A stretch of DNA of 64,000 bases, from the NCBI RefSeq assembly GCF_009707515.1, contig NZ_WLYI01000017.1:1-64000 (forward strand), written 5' to 3'. A program made the translations under genes and the position numbers. The notes under the pieces are model-generated. The model saw only the letters and a list, made by a program, of their open reading frames with translations. It searched no databases and was not told the DNA's origin. Of the stretch, positions 19,574 through 28,751 are shown in pieces (the first letter of the stretch is position 1; each line of letters opens with the position of its first letter). Source of the DNA: Pseudomonas karstica (lineage in GTDB: Bacteria > Pseudomonadota > Gammaproteobacteria > Pseudomonadales > Pseudomonadaceae).

Positions 19574-22500
19574 CTAACTCTCCACCATCGCCAGCGCTTC
19601 TTCGACATCCACCGCCACCAAACGCGAACAACCCGGCTCGTGCATCGTCACCCCCATCAACTGATCGGCCATTTCCATGGCGATCTTGTTGTGGGTGATG
19701 TAAATGAACTGCACCGTCTGGGACATCTCTTTCACCAAGCGGGCATACCGTCCAACGTTAGCGTCATCCAGCGGGGCGTCAACTTCGTCGAGCATGCAGA
19801 ACGGCGCCGGGTTCAACTTGAAGATGGCAAATACCAGGGCCAAGGCGGTCAACGCTTTCTCGCCACCGGACAACAAGTGAATGGTGCTGTTCTTCTTGCC
19901 CGGGGGCCGCGCCATAATCGTTACCCCTGTATCGAGTAGATCTTCGCCCGTCAGTTCCAAATAAGCGCTGCCACCACCGAAAACTTTCGGGAATAACGCC
20001 TGTAAACCGCCATTAATCTGATCAAAGGTATCTTTGAAGCGGTTACGGGTTTCCTTGTCGATCTTGCGGATCACGTTTTCCAGCGTGTCCAGAGCTTCCA
20101 CCAGATCGGCGTCCTGGGCATCCAGATAACGTTTGCGCTCGGACTGCTGCTGATACTCATCGATGGCGGCGAGGTTGATCGCGCCCAGGCGCTGGATCCG
20201 CGCAGCAATGCGTTCAAGTTCTTCCTCGGCGTCTTTCTCGTTGGCCTCGGTGGCCAAGGTATTGAGCACGCCGTGCAGGTCGTAGCCGTCTTCCAGCAAC
20301 TGGTCCTGCAAGGTTTTGCGCCGCACTGTCAGTGCCTGCCATTCCATGCGCTGCTGTTCGAGTTGGCCACGGATCAGTTGCGATTGCTGCTCGGCCTGGG
20401 TCCGGCGCTTTTCGGCATCGCGCAATTCGCGGTCGGCGTCTTCCAGGGCGATCTGCGCGGTCTTGAGTTCTTCGTCGACGGTCATGCGCTTGTCGAGCAA
20501 CTCTTCAAGCTTGAGCCGCAACTCTTCCAGCGGGGCCTCGCCCTCTTCCAGGTTGAGGCTCAATTGCTCGCGCTTTTCGGTCAAGCGTTCGGATTGCATT
20601 TCCAGGCGCTCAAGGGCCTGGCGCGTGGAGTCGTGTTGCACCCGCAACGAGCCCAGGCGCAACGCCAATTGATGGGCGTGATCTTTGTGTTGACGGGCTT
20701 CCTGGCGCACCCGGTCCAGGCGCTCGCGCAGGCTGTCGCGCTGGGCCAGCAGCAACTCGCGCTGCTCGGTGTCCAGGGCCATGCCGTCGAGAGCCTCCTG
20801 CAGTTGCAGGCGCGCTTCGCCGAGCTGTTCGTGCTCCAGGGTGCGCTGCTCGCCCATCTCGGCCACTTCTTCATCGAGCCGGGTGCGGCGCAGGGTCAAC
20901 TGTTCAGCCTTGGCCTTGCTAGCTGACAATTGAGCTTTCAATTCGCCTTGCTGGCGGGCTTCGTCTTGCAACAGGCGGCGCAAATGCTCGCGGCCAGTTT
21001 CTTGCTGGCGCTGGGTGGCGCGCAAGGTTTGCAATTGGGTTTCCAGGGCCTCGAGGGTGGCTTCGCGCTCTTCACGCTCGGCGCTCAGGTTGACGATTTC
21101 CTGCCCACGGGCCAGTACGCCACTTTCCGCTTCACTGGCACGCCGCACCCGCAGGAAATGTCGACCGACCCAATAGCCATCCTGGCTGATCAGGCTTTCG
21201 CCAGCCGCCAACTGCCCGCGCAGTGCCAAGGCCTGCTCAAGACTGTCTACCGGTTTGACCTGGCCCAGCCAAGGCGACAGATCCATCGGCGCCTCAACCT
21301 TGTCCAGTAAACTGCCCGGCACCCGCACACCGTCCACCGCCGGGCTGAGCAAGCGCAAATCGCCTTGGGCAAAACCGGCCAGGTCGAATCCGCCAAAGTC
21401 ATCCACCAACACCGCTTGCAGGTCGGCCCCCAGCACGGTTTCCACCGCCAACTCCCAACCGGCCTCGACCTTCAAGCCTTCGGCCAGGCGCGGACGCTCG
21501 GCCAAGTGCTGATCCCGCAGCCATTGGGCGGCACCGGTGCCTGGATCCAGCGCCGCTTGCTGCAAGGCCTCAAGGGACGCCAACCGCCCGTTGAGCCGCT
21601 GCAAATCACCTTGGGCCTGCTGTTGTGCTTGGGACGCCTGTTGCAGTTGTTGACGCAGTTGTTCCAGGCGTTCGACTTGCTGTTCTTCGCTGGCCTCCAG
21701 CTCTTCCAGGGTCATTTCGCTTTCGGCCAGTTGCTCGCTCAGCTGCAAGATCGCCGCGTCTTCCGGGTCGGCAGCGAGCAACACCCGCTCCTCCACCAGG
21801 CGACGCTGACGCTCGGCCAGACGCTCCATGCTGGTTTCCAACTGCTGAATGCGTGACTGCTGCACTTCAGCCTGGCGGCGCGGTTCGGCGGAACGCAGGT
21901 TGAAGGCGTCCCACTGCTCCTGCCAGCCGTGCATGGTGGTTTCCGACTCTTCCAGAGTCGCAGCGGCTTCTTCGGCGGCGGCACTGCTGACGTCTTGCTC
22001 GGGAGTAAGCATGTCCAGCTCTTCACCGAGGGTCAGCAACAAGGTGCGGTCATGGCCCAGGTGGGATTCGGTTTCCAACCGGGCGCGCTCGGCTTCTTTC
22101 AGGTCGTCCTGCAATTGACGCAAGCGTTGCTGGCCATGCTGGATACTCTGCTCGACCCGAGCAATATCGCCGCCCACCGAATAGAAGCGCCCCTGCACCA
22201 GATTGAAGCGTTCGGACAAGTCGTGGTGCCCATCCCGCAACCGTTCGATGCTGGCGTCGGCGTTGCGCTGCTCGGCCACCAAGGCTTCGAAACTGACTTC
22301 CTGGGTGCCGATGATCGCTTCGCGTTGGCCGACCTGCTCATTCAGGGCCTGCCAGCGCAGAGCCGACAGTTGCGCCTTGAGCTGGCGTTCTTCACCCTTG
22401 TATTCCTGATATTTCTCGGCGGCCTGGGCCTGGCGGTGCAAGCGTTCGAGCTGGCGCTCCAGCTCATCGCGCAGGTCAGTCAGGCGGGCAAGGTTTTCGT

Positions 22501-23062
22501 GGGTACGGCGGATCCGGTTTTCCGTCTCGCGACGACGCTCCTTGTACTTGGAGATCCCGGCCGCTTCTTCAATGAAGTTACGCAGGTCTTCGGGCTTGGC
22601 TTCGATCAGCTTGGAGATCATGCCTTGCTCGATGATCGAGTAGCTGCGCGGACCCAGACCGGTGCCAAGGAAAATGTCGGTAATGTCCCGGCGCCGGCAC
22701 TTGGTGCCGTTGAGGAAATAGCTGTTCTGGCTGTCGCGGGTGACTTTGCGGCGAATGGAGATTTCCGCGTAGGCGGCGTACTCCCCCACCAATGTGCCGT
22801 CGGAGTTGTCGAACACCAGTTCGATGCTGGCCTGGCTCACCGGCTTGCGGCTGGTGGAACCGTTGAAGATGACGTCGGTCATCGACTCGCCGCGCAGGTT
22901 TTTCGCGGAGCTCTCGCCCATCACCCAGCGTACGGCGTCGATGATATTCGACTTGCCGCAGCCATTGGGTCCCACCACGGCCGCCATGTTACTGGGGAAG
23001 TTCACCGTGGTCGGGTCGACGAAGGACTTGAACCCCGCCAGCTTGATGCACTTGAGCCGCAC
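19574..23062 (-). CDS. smc: Chromosome segregation protein SMC
   Basis: This 1162-residue ATPase compacts and segregates chromosomes with ScpA/ScpB. The N-terminal Walker A is GPNGCGKSN (about residues 31-39). Two long coiled coils flank a hinge (about residues 510-660, GLKVEAGWELAVETVLG onwards). The C-terminal head has the LSGGEKALTALAL signature and the Walker B CMLDEVDAPLDD. The GTG of VRLKCIKLAG is chosen because it starts the family sequence and lies two bases after the stop of the upstream GntR gene; a longer frame would overlap that gene. Confidence 0.97.
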   Translation of the reverse strand: MRLKCIKLAGFKSFVDPTTVNFPSNMAAVVGPNGCGKSNIIDAVRWVMGESSAKNLRGESMTDVIFNGSTSRKPVSQASIELVFDNSDGTLVGEYAAYAEISIRRKVTRDSQNSYFLNGTKCRRRDITDIFLGTGLGPRSYSIIEQGMISKLIEAKPEDLRNFIEEAAGISKYKERRRETENRIRRTHENLARLTDLRDELERQLERLHRQAQAAEKYQEYKGEERQLKAQLSALRWQALNEQVGQREAIIGTQEVSFEALVAEQRNADASIERLRDGHHDLSERFNLVQGRFYSVGGDIARVEQSIQHGQQRLRQLQDDLKEAERARLETESHLGHDRTLLLTLGEELDMLTPEQDVSSAAAEEAAATLEESETTMHGWQEQWDAFNLRSAEPRRQAEVQQSRIQQLETSMERLAERQRRLVEERVLLAADPEDAAILQLSEQLAESEMTLEELEASEEQQVERLEQLRQQLQQASQAQQQAQGDLQRLNGRLASLEALQQAALDPGTGAAQWLRDQHLAERPRLAEGLKVEAGWELAVETVLGADLQAVLVDDFGGFDLAGFAQGDLRLLSPAVDGVRVPGSLLDKVEAPMDLSPWLGQVKPVDSLEQALALRGQLAAGESLISQDGYWVGRHFLRVRRASEAESGVLARGQEIVNLSAEREEREATLEALETQLQTLRATQRQQETGREHLRRLLQDEARQQGELKAQLSASKAKAEQLTLRRTRLDEEVAEMGEQRTLEHEQLGEARLQLQEALDGMALDTEQRELLLAQRDSLRERLDRVRQEARQHKDHAHQLALRLGSLRVQHDSTRQALERLEMQSERLTEKREQLSLNLEEGEAPLEELRLKLEELLDKRMTVDEELKTAQIALEDADRELRDAEKRRTQAEQQSQLIRGQLEQQRMEWQALTVRRKTLQDQLLEDGYDLHGVLNTLATEANEKDAEEELERIAARIQRLGAINLAAIDEYQQQSERKRYLDAQDADLVEALDTLENVIRKIDKETRNRFKDTFDQINGGLQALFPKVFGGGSAYLELTGEDLLDTGVTIMARPPGKKNSTIHLLSGGEKALTALALVFAIFKLNPAPFCMLDEVDAPLDDANVGRYARLVKEMSQTVQFIYITHNKIAMEMADQLMGVTMHEPGCSRLVAVDVEEALAMVES

Positions 23063-23064
23063 GT

Positions 23065-23724
23065 TTAGGCGTCCGCCAAGGCAGCGATGACCAAGGAACA
23101 ACTGCGCTGGCAGTAGGCCGAGAGCACCAGGCGAATCTGTGGCAAGTCACGGGCCAGTACGGCGGCGAGCAATTGCTCGAACAGCGCCAGGTACTCGCTC
23201 ATTTCTGCCTTGCGCTGATCCAGGGCCAGGTAATAGGCACGGTTCATCGCCGGCTGCAGATTATCGACGGTTTCCTGCAAATACGGGTTGTTGGCGAAGG
23301 GATAGGCGGCGCGCATCACGTTGAAGCTTTCTTCGACAAAGGCACGGATGTCCTGGCGCTCGAAATTGCTGATCAGTCGCTGTTGGATCTGTACGAACGG
23401 GGTCATATCGGCCTGGGTCTGCCAGCCTTCGGCAACCGCGTTGCCCAACAGGATATACAGCTCACTCATCAGCGTGCACAGGCTCTGCACCTTGTGGGCG
23501 GTGAGCTCAGTGACATGGGCGCCACGACGCGGCAGGATCGCGATCAGGTGTCGTCGCTCAAGGATCAGCAAGGCTTCACGCACGGAGCCACGGCTGACAT
23601 TGAGTGCCAGTGTGACCTTCTGCTCCTGGATCCGCTCACCAGGCTTGAGGTCGCCGCGAATGATACGTTCGGCGAGGTGGTGAGCGATTTGCTCGGCAAG
23701 ACTATCCGGCGCCTTGAACGTCAT
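23065..23724 (-). CDS. GntR-family regulator (FCD type)
   Basis: The 219-residue protein has an N-terminal winged helix (residues about 10-75, LAERIIRGDLKPGERIQEQKVTLALNVS...) and an all-helical FCD ligand domain. Its stop is separated from the smc GTG by two bases, so the two are very probably one transcript. The adjacent xdh genes are divergent from it, with 281 bases between, so it could act on them. That is a guess, and a second GntR gene lies at the far end of the purine cluster. Confidence 0.9.
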   Translation of the reverse strand: MTFKAPDSLAEQIAHHLAERIIRGDLKPGERIQEQKVTLALNVSRGSVREALLILERRHLIAILPRRGAHVTELTAHKVQSLCTLMSELYILLGNAVAEGWQTQADMTPFVQIQQRLISNFERQDIRAFVEESFNVMRAAYPFANNPYLQETVDNLQPAMNRAYYLALDQRKAEMSEYLALFEQLLAAVLARDLPQIRLVLSAYCQRSCSLVIAALADA

Positions 23725-23909
23725 GTTTTCCCTTCAAAATCTTCTTTCGGTACAAGCGCGGCAGTGTAGCTCAAATGGTTCGCTGATGGCTCTACGCCAA
23801 CCTCGCTGAATTTGGCATGAAATAAGCAACCTTTAAACCCTGCGCCCCCCAAAAACCGGCGATTCCAGGAGACTGGACCATAATTGAAAGTGTTGCGATC
23901 GCATTTTCT

Positions 23910-23955
23910 TGACCCCTAGGTCAGAAAAACATTGACCGAAAAGTCAGACATGACT
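23910..23955. promoter_or_regulatory. Cluster of TGAC/GTCA repeats upstream of xdhA
   Basis: TGACC-CCTA-GGTCA (23910-23923) and AGTCA-GACA-TGACT (23942-23955) are two perfect 5-bp inverted repeats with 4-base centres, and a further TTGACC lies between them. The spacing between centres is about three helical turns. They sit 50-95 bases before the xdhA start and look like paired operator sites. Confidence 0.55.
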
Positions 23956-24005
23956 AGATTCGGCCCAAAGCGGTTAACAACAATAATGAGTCTGCGAGGC
24001 CTTCC

Positions 24006-25454
24006 GTGATCCAGTTTTTACTTAACCAGGAACTCCGTAGCGAGCACTCCCTGGACCCCAACATGACCGTGCTTAACTACCTGCGCGAGCACCTGGGCAA
24101 ATCCGGCACCAAGGAAGGCTGCGCCAGCGGCGATTGCGGCGCCTGCACCGTGGTGGTCGGCGAGTTGCATGCTGATGATCAGGGCCGCGAGCAGATTCGC
24201 TATCGCAGCCTCAACTCGTGCCTGACCTTTGTCTCGTCCCTGCACGGCAAACAATTGATCAGTGTTGAAGACCTCAAACACCAAGGCCAACTGCACAGCG
24301 TGCAAAAAGCCATGGTCGAGTGCCACGGCTCGCAGTGCGGCTTCTGCACCCCGGGTTTTGTGATGTCGCTGTTCGCCCTGCAAAAGAACAGCGAGGCGCC
24401 CGATAGCCACAAGGCCCACGAGGCCCTGGCCGGCAATCTTTGCCGGTGCACTGGCTACCGCCCCATTCTCGCCGCCGCGCAGCAGGCCTGCTGCAACAAG
24501 CCTCAGGACCAGTTCGACAACCGCCAGGCTGAAACCATCGCCCGTCTCAAGGCCATCGCACCGACGCAAACCGGCGAGCTGAACAGCGGCGATAAACGCT
24601 GCCTGGTGCCGCTGACCGTCGCCGACCTGGCCGATCTCTACGACGCCTACCCGCAAGCCCGCCTGCTGGCCGGCGGCACCGACCTGGCGCTGGAAGTTAC
24701 CCAGTTTCATCGCGTGCTACCGGTGATGATCTATGTCGGCAATATCGACGAAATGAAGCGCATCGAGGCCTTCGATGATCGCCTGGAAATCGGTGCGGCC
24801 ACGTCGCTGTCCGACTGCTATAGCGCACTGAGTAATGAATACCCGGACTTCGGCGACCTGCTGCAGCGCTTCGCCTCCCTGCAAATCCGCAACCAGGGCA
24901 CCCTGGGCGGCAATATCGGCAATGCCTCGCCCATTGGTGACTCGCCGCCCCTGCTGATTGCCCTCGGCGCGCACATCGTGTTGTGCAAAGGCAACACCCG
25001 CCGCACCCTGGCCCTGGAAGACTACTTCATCGACTATCGGGTGACGGCGCGTCAGGACAGCGAATTTATCGAGAAAATCATCGTACCCAAGGGCCAGCCG
25101 TTCTTTCGGGCCTACAAGGTCTCCAAACGCCTGGACGACGATATTTCCGCCGTCTGCGCGGCTTTCAACCTGCGCATAGAGAACGGCGTGATCGCCGATG
25201 CTCGTGTCGCCTTCGGCGGCATGGCTGCGATTCCCAAGCGCGCCAAGCACTGCGAAACCGTACTGATCGGCGCCGCGTGGAGTTCTGCCACCGTGGAAAA
25301 AGCCTGCGCCGCCCTGGCCGAGGACTTCACCCCGCTGTCGGACTTTCGCGCCAGTAAGGAATACCGCCTGCTCAGCGCGCAAAACCTGCTGCGCAAATAC
25401 TTCATCGAACTGCAAACGCCGCACATCGAGACTCGGGTGACCGCTTATGTCTAA
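24006..25454 (+). CDS. xdhA: Xanthine dehydrogenase small subunit
   Basis: The 482-residue subunit carries two [2Fe-2S] clusters and FAD. The plant-type ferredoxin motif is at about residues 38-50 (CASGDCGAC), the second cluster motif follows (CGFCTPGFVMS, then CRCTGYRPI), and the FAD domain runs from about residue 195 (LLAGGTDLAL, LGGNIGNASPIGDSPP). It passes electrons from the molybdenum subunit to NAD. The start is a GTG with GCGAGG upstream. It overlaps xdhB by eight bases, so the two are translationally coupled. Confidence 0.96.
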   Translation: MIQFLLNQELRSEHSLDPNMTVLNYLREHLGKSGTKEGCASGDCGACTVVVGELHADDQGREQIRYRSLNSCLTFVSSLHGKQLISVEDLKHQGQLHSVQKAMVECHGSQCGFCTPGFVMSLFALQKNSEAPDSHKAHEALAGNLCRCTGYRPILAAAQQACCNKPQDQFDNRQAETIARLKAIAPTQTGELNSGDKRCLVPLTVADLADLYDAYPQARLLAGGTDLALEVTQFHRVLPVMIYVGNIDEMKRIEAFDDRLEIGAATSLSDCYSALSNEYPDFGDLLQRFASLQIRNQGTLGGNIGNASPIGDSPPLLIALGAHIVLCKGNTRRTLALEDYFIDYRVTARQDSEFIEKIIVPKGQPFFRAYKVSKRLDDDISAVCAAFNLRIENGVIADARVAFGGMAAIPKRAKHCETVLIGAAWSSATVEKACAALAEDFTPLSDFRASKEYRLLSAQNLLRKYFIELQTPHIETRVTAYV

Positions 25455-27840
25455 CCATCACGCCGTGGAAAAATCCCAAGCCGAACTCGCCGAACTGTTT
25501 GCCAAGGACCTGACCTCCGGGGTCGGCCGCAGCGTCAAGCACGACAGCGCCGCCAAGCACGTGTCCGGCGAAGCGCAGTACATCGATGACCGCCTGGAAT
25601 TCCCCAACCAGTTGCACCTGTATGCACGTCTTTCCGACCGTGCCCACGCCAAAATCATCAGCATCGACACCGCACCCTGCTATGCCTTTGAAGGCGTACG
25701 CATCGTCATCACCCATAAAGACGTACCGGGCCTGAAAGACATCGGCCCACTGCTGCCAGGCGACCCGCTGCTGGCGATTGATGATGTGCAGTTTGTCGGC
25801 CAACCGGTGCTGGCCGTGGCCGCACGCGACCTGGAAACCGCGCGCAAAGCCGCAATGGCAGCGGTCATCGAATACCAAGACCTAGAACCGGTGCTGGACG
25901 TGGTCGAAGCCCTGCGCAAGCGTCATTTCGTGCTGGACAGCCACACCCACCAGCGCGGCGATTCGGCCGGCGCCCTGGCCACGGCCAAGCACCGCATCCA
26001 GGGTTCGCTGCACATCGGCGGCCAGGAACACTTCTATCTGGAAACCCAGATTTCCTCAGTGATGCCCACCGAAGACGGCGGCATGATCGTCTACTGCTCC
26101 ACACAGAACCCCACCGAAGTGCAAAAGCTGGTGGCCGAAGTGCTGGACGTGTCGATGAACAAGATCGTGGTGGACATGCGCCGCATGGGCGGTGGCTTTG
26201 GTGGCAAGGAAACCCAGGCCGCCAGCCCCGCCTGCCTGTGCGCGGTGGTCGCCCACCTCACCGGCCAGCCGACCAAGATGCGCCTGCCGCGGGTCGAAGA
26301 CATGCTGATGACCGGCAAGCGCCACCCCTTCTATATCGAATACGACGTGGGTTTTGATGACAGCGGCCGCCTGCACGGCATCAACCTGGAACTGGCGGGC
26401 AACTGCGGTTGCTCGCCGGACCTGTCGGCTTCGATTGTCGACCGCGCCATGTTCCATGCCGATAATTCCTATTACCTGGGCGATGCCACCATCAACGGTC
26501 ACCGCTGCAAGACCAACACTGCATCCAATACTGCCTATCGCGGCTTCGGCGGCCCACAAGGCATGGTGGCCATTGAAGAAGTGATGGACGCCATCGCTCG
26601 TCATTTAGGCCAAGACCCGCTGGCCGTGCGCAAGGCCAACTACTACGGCAAGACCGAGCGCAACGTCACTCACTACTACCAGACTGTCGAGCACAACATG
26701 CTCGAAGAGATGACCGCTGAACTTGAGGCCAGCAGCCAATACACCGAGCGTCGTGAAGCGATCCGCCGCTATAACGCAGGCAGTCCGATCCTGAAAAAAG
26801 GCTTGGCGCTGACACCAGTGAAGTTCGGTATTTCTTTCACCGCCAGCTTTCTCAACCAGGCTGGGGCCTTGATCCACATCTACACCGACGGCAGCATCCA
26901 CCTGAACCACGGCGGCACCGAGATGGGCCAGGGCTTGAACACCAAGGTCGCGCAAGTGGTGGCCGAAGTGTTCCAGGTGGAAATCGATCGGGTGCAGATC
27001 ACCGCCACCAACACTGACAAGGTGCCCAACACCTCGCCAACGGCAGCCTCCAGTGGCGCCGACCTCAACGGTAAAGCGGCCCAAAACGCCGCCGAAACCA
27101 TCAAGCAGCGCCTGGTGGAGTTTGCCGCGCGCAAGTATGAGGTCAGTGAGGCCGACGTCGAATTCCACAATGGCCATGTACGGGTTCGCGATCACATCCT
27201 GACCTTTGAAGCCTTGATCCAGCAGGCCTATTTCGCCCAGGTGTCACTGTCCAGTACCGGATTCTACAAAACCCCGAAAATCTTCTACGACCGCAGCCAG
27301 GCGCGAGGCCGGCCGTTCTATTATTTCGCCTTCGGCGCAGCCTGCAGTGAAGTGATCGTCGACACCCTGACCGGTGAGTACAAGATGCTGCGTACCGACA
27401 TTCTCCATGACGTGGGCGCCTCGCTGAACCCGGCTATCGACATCGGCCAGGTCGAGGGCGGCTTCATCCAGGGCATGGGCTGGCTGACGATGGAGGAGCT
27501 CGTGTGGAACAACAAGGGCAAGTTGATGACCAGCGGCCCGGCCAGCTACAAGATTCCGGCAGTGGCAGATATGCCACTGGACCTGCGGGTCAAGCTGGTG
27601 GAAAACCGCAAGAACCCGGAAGACACGGTGTTCCACTCCAAAGCCGTGGGTGAGCCGCCGTTCATGCTCGGCATTGCATCGTGGTGCGCGATCAAGGATG
27701 CCGTGGCCAGCCTGGGTGACTATCGCCATCAACCGAAGATCGATGCACCGGCCACTCCGGAGCGGGTGCTGTGGGGCTGCGAACAGATGCGGCAGCTGCA
27801 GGCGGCGAAAGCAGTTAAACCAGAGGTAGAACTGACTTGA
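25447..27840 (+). CDS. xdhB: Xanthine dehydrogenase molybdenum-binding subunit
   Basis: This 797-residue subunit holds the molybdopterin cytosine dinucleotide cofactor and oxidises hypoxanthine and xanthine to urate. Family landmarks are GGGFGGKETQ (about residues 249-258), YRGFGGPQ and the late GEPPFMLG segment containing the catalytic glutamate. Length is normal. Its stop codon forms the first bases of an inverted repeat that separates it from xdhC. Confidence 0.96.
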   Translation: MSNHHAVEKSQAELAELFAKDLTSGVGRSVKHDSAAKHVSGEAQYIDDRLEFPNQLHLYARLSDRAHAKIISIDTAPCYAFEGVRIVITHKDVPGLKDIGPLLPGDPLLAIDDVQFVGQPVLAVAARDLETARKAAMAAVIEYQDLEPVLDVVEALRKRHFVLDSHTHQRGDSAGALATAKHRIQGSLHIGGQEHFYLETQISSVMPTEDGGMIVYCSTQNPTEVQKLVAEVLDVSMNKIVVDMRRMGGGFGGKETQAASPACLCAVVAHLTGQPTKMRLPRVEDMLMTGKRHPFYIEYDVGFDDSGRLHGINLELAGNCGCSPDLSASIVDRAMFHADNSYYLGDATINGHRCKTNTASNTAYRGFGGPQGMVAIEEVMDAIARHLGQDPLAVRKANYYGKTERNVTHYYQTVEHNMLEEMTAELEASSQYTERREAIRRYNAGSPILKKGLALTPVKFGISFTASFLNQAGALIHIYTDGSIHLNHGGTEMGQGLNTKVAQVVAEVFQVEIDRVQITATNTDKVPNTSPTAASSGADLNGKAAQNAAETIKQRLVEFAARKYEVSEADVEFHNGHVRVRDHILTFEALIQQAYFAQVSLSSTGFYKTPKIFYDRSQARGRPFYYFAFGAACSEVIVDTLTGEYKMLRTDILHDVGASLNPAIDIGQVEGGFIQGMGWLTMEELVWNNKGKLMTSGPASYKIPAVADMPLDLRVKLVENRKNPEDTVFHSKAVGEPPFMLGIASWCAIKDAVASLGDYRHQPKIDAPATPERVLWGCEQMRQLQAAKAVKPEVELT

Positions 27841-27870
27841 TCGTTCCTACGCTCTGCGTGGGAACGATCA
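27838..27870. repeat. 15-bp inverted repeat between xdhB and xdhC
   Basis: TGATCGTTCCTACGC (27838-27852) pairs with GCGTGGGAACGATCA (27856-27870) across a 3-base loop, with one G-T pair. The xdhB stop TGA is the start of the stem. The same element type with different outer bases occurs at 30059-30090. It is a dispersed Pseudomonas hairpin and could stabilise or terminate the upstream message. Confidence 0.85.
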
Positions 27871-27886
27871 GACTGTTGAGGTGATT

Positions 27887-28729
27887 ATGAACAACTGGAT
27901 CAGCGCCCTCGCCGACCTGCAAAACCAGGGTGAACCCTGCGTACTGGTGACCATCATCGAAGAGCTCGGCTCCACGCCGCGCAATGCGGGCTCGAAGATG
28001 GTGATCAGTGCGGCACACACCTTCGACACCATCGGCGGCGGGCATCTGGAATACAAGGCGATGCAGATCGCCCGGGACATGCTCGTGCGTGGCCAGCAGA
28101 GTACCCACCTGGAGCGCTTCAGCCTCGGCGCGAGCCTGGGCCAGTGCTGCGGTGGCGTCACCGTGCTGCTGTTCGAACCCATGGGCCAGGTACAGGCGCA
28201 GATCGCCGTGTTCGGCGCCGGCCATGTCGGCCGCGCCTTGGTGCCGCTGTTGGCCAGCCTGCCTTGCCGGGTGCGCTGGATCGATTCCAGGGAGCAAGAA
28301 TTCCCGGAACATATTCCTCAGGGCGTGCGTAAAATCGTCAACGAAGAGCCGGTGGACGAAATCGCTGACCTGCCCGTAGGCAGTTACTGCATCGTCATGA
28401 CCCACAACCATGCCCTCGATCTGGAACTGACTGCCGCCCTGCTCAAACGCAATGACTTTGCCTATTTCGGCTTGATCGGCTCCAAGACCAAACGGGTCAA
28501 GTTCGAACATCGCCTGCGCGGTCGCGGCTTCGACACCGCGCACCTGCAACGCATGCGTTGCCCAATGGGCCTGACGGAGGTCAAAGGCAAATTGCCGGTG
28601 GAAATCGCCATCTCCATCGCCGGCGAAATCATCGCCCTCTATAACGCCCATTTCGGCCAGCACTGCGCCAGCGCCGAACCTATTGCCAAACTGCTACCGG
28701 CCTCGCGCCGTAGCCAAGCCACTCATTAA
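27887..28729 (+). CDS. xdhC: XdhC, xanthine dehydrogenase accessory protein
   Basis: The 280-residue protein binds molybdopterin and inserts the sulfurated cofactor into the XdhB subunit. Visible features are the N-terminal TIIEELGSTPRNAGSKM segment, the GGGHLEYKA motif and a Rossmann-like half with VFGAGHVGRALV and GLIGSKTKR. The ATG at 27887 has TTGAGGTG a few bases before it; the in-frame GTG at 27881 lies inside that ribosome site. It is third in the xdhABC-guaD unit. Confidence 0.95.
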   Translation: MNNWISALADLQNQGEPCVLVTIIEELGSTPRNAGSKMVISAAHTFDTIGGGHLEYKAMQIARDMLVRGQQSTHLERFSLGASLGQCCGGVTVLLFEPMGQVQAQIAVFGAGHVGRALVPLLASLPCRVRWIDSREQEFPEHIPQGVRKIVNEEPVDEIADLPVGSYCIVMTHNHALDLELTAALLKRNDFAYFGLIGSKTKRVKFEHRLRGRGFDTAHLQRMRCPMGLTEVKGKLPVEIAISIAGEIIALYNAHFGQHCASAEPIAKLLPASRRSQATH

Positions 28730-28751
28730 AAAGCCACGAATTGAGACGACC

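Noticed and set aside
21929..23068. 379-codon plus-strand open frame
   Set aside because: Antisense to the conserved N-terminal half of smc.
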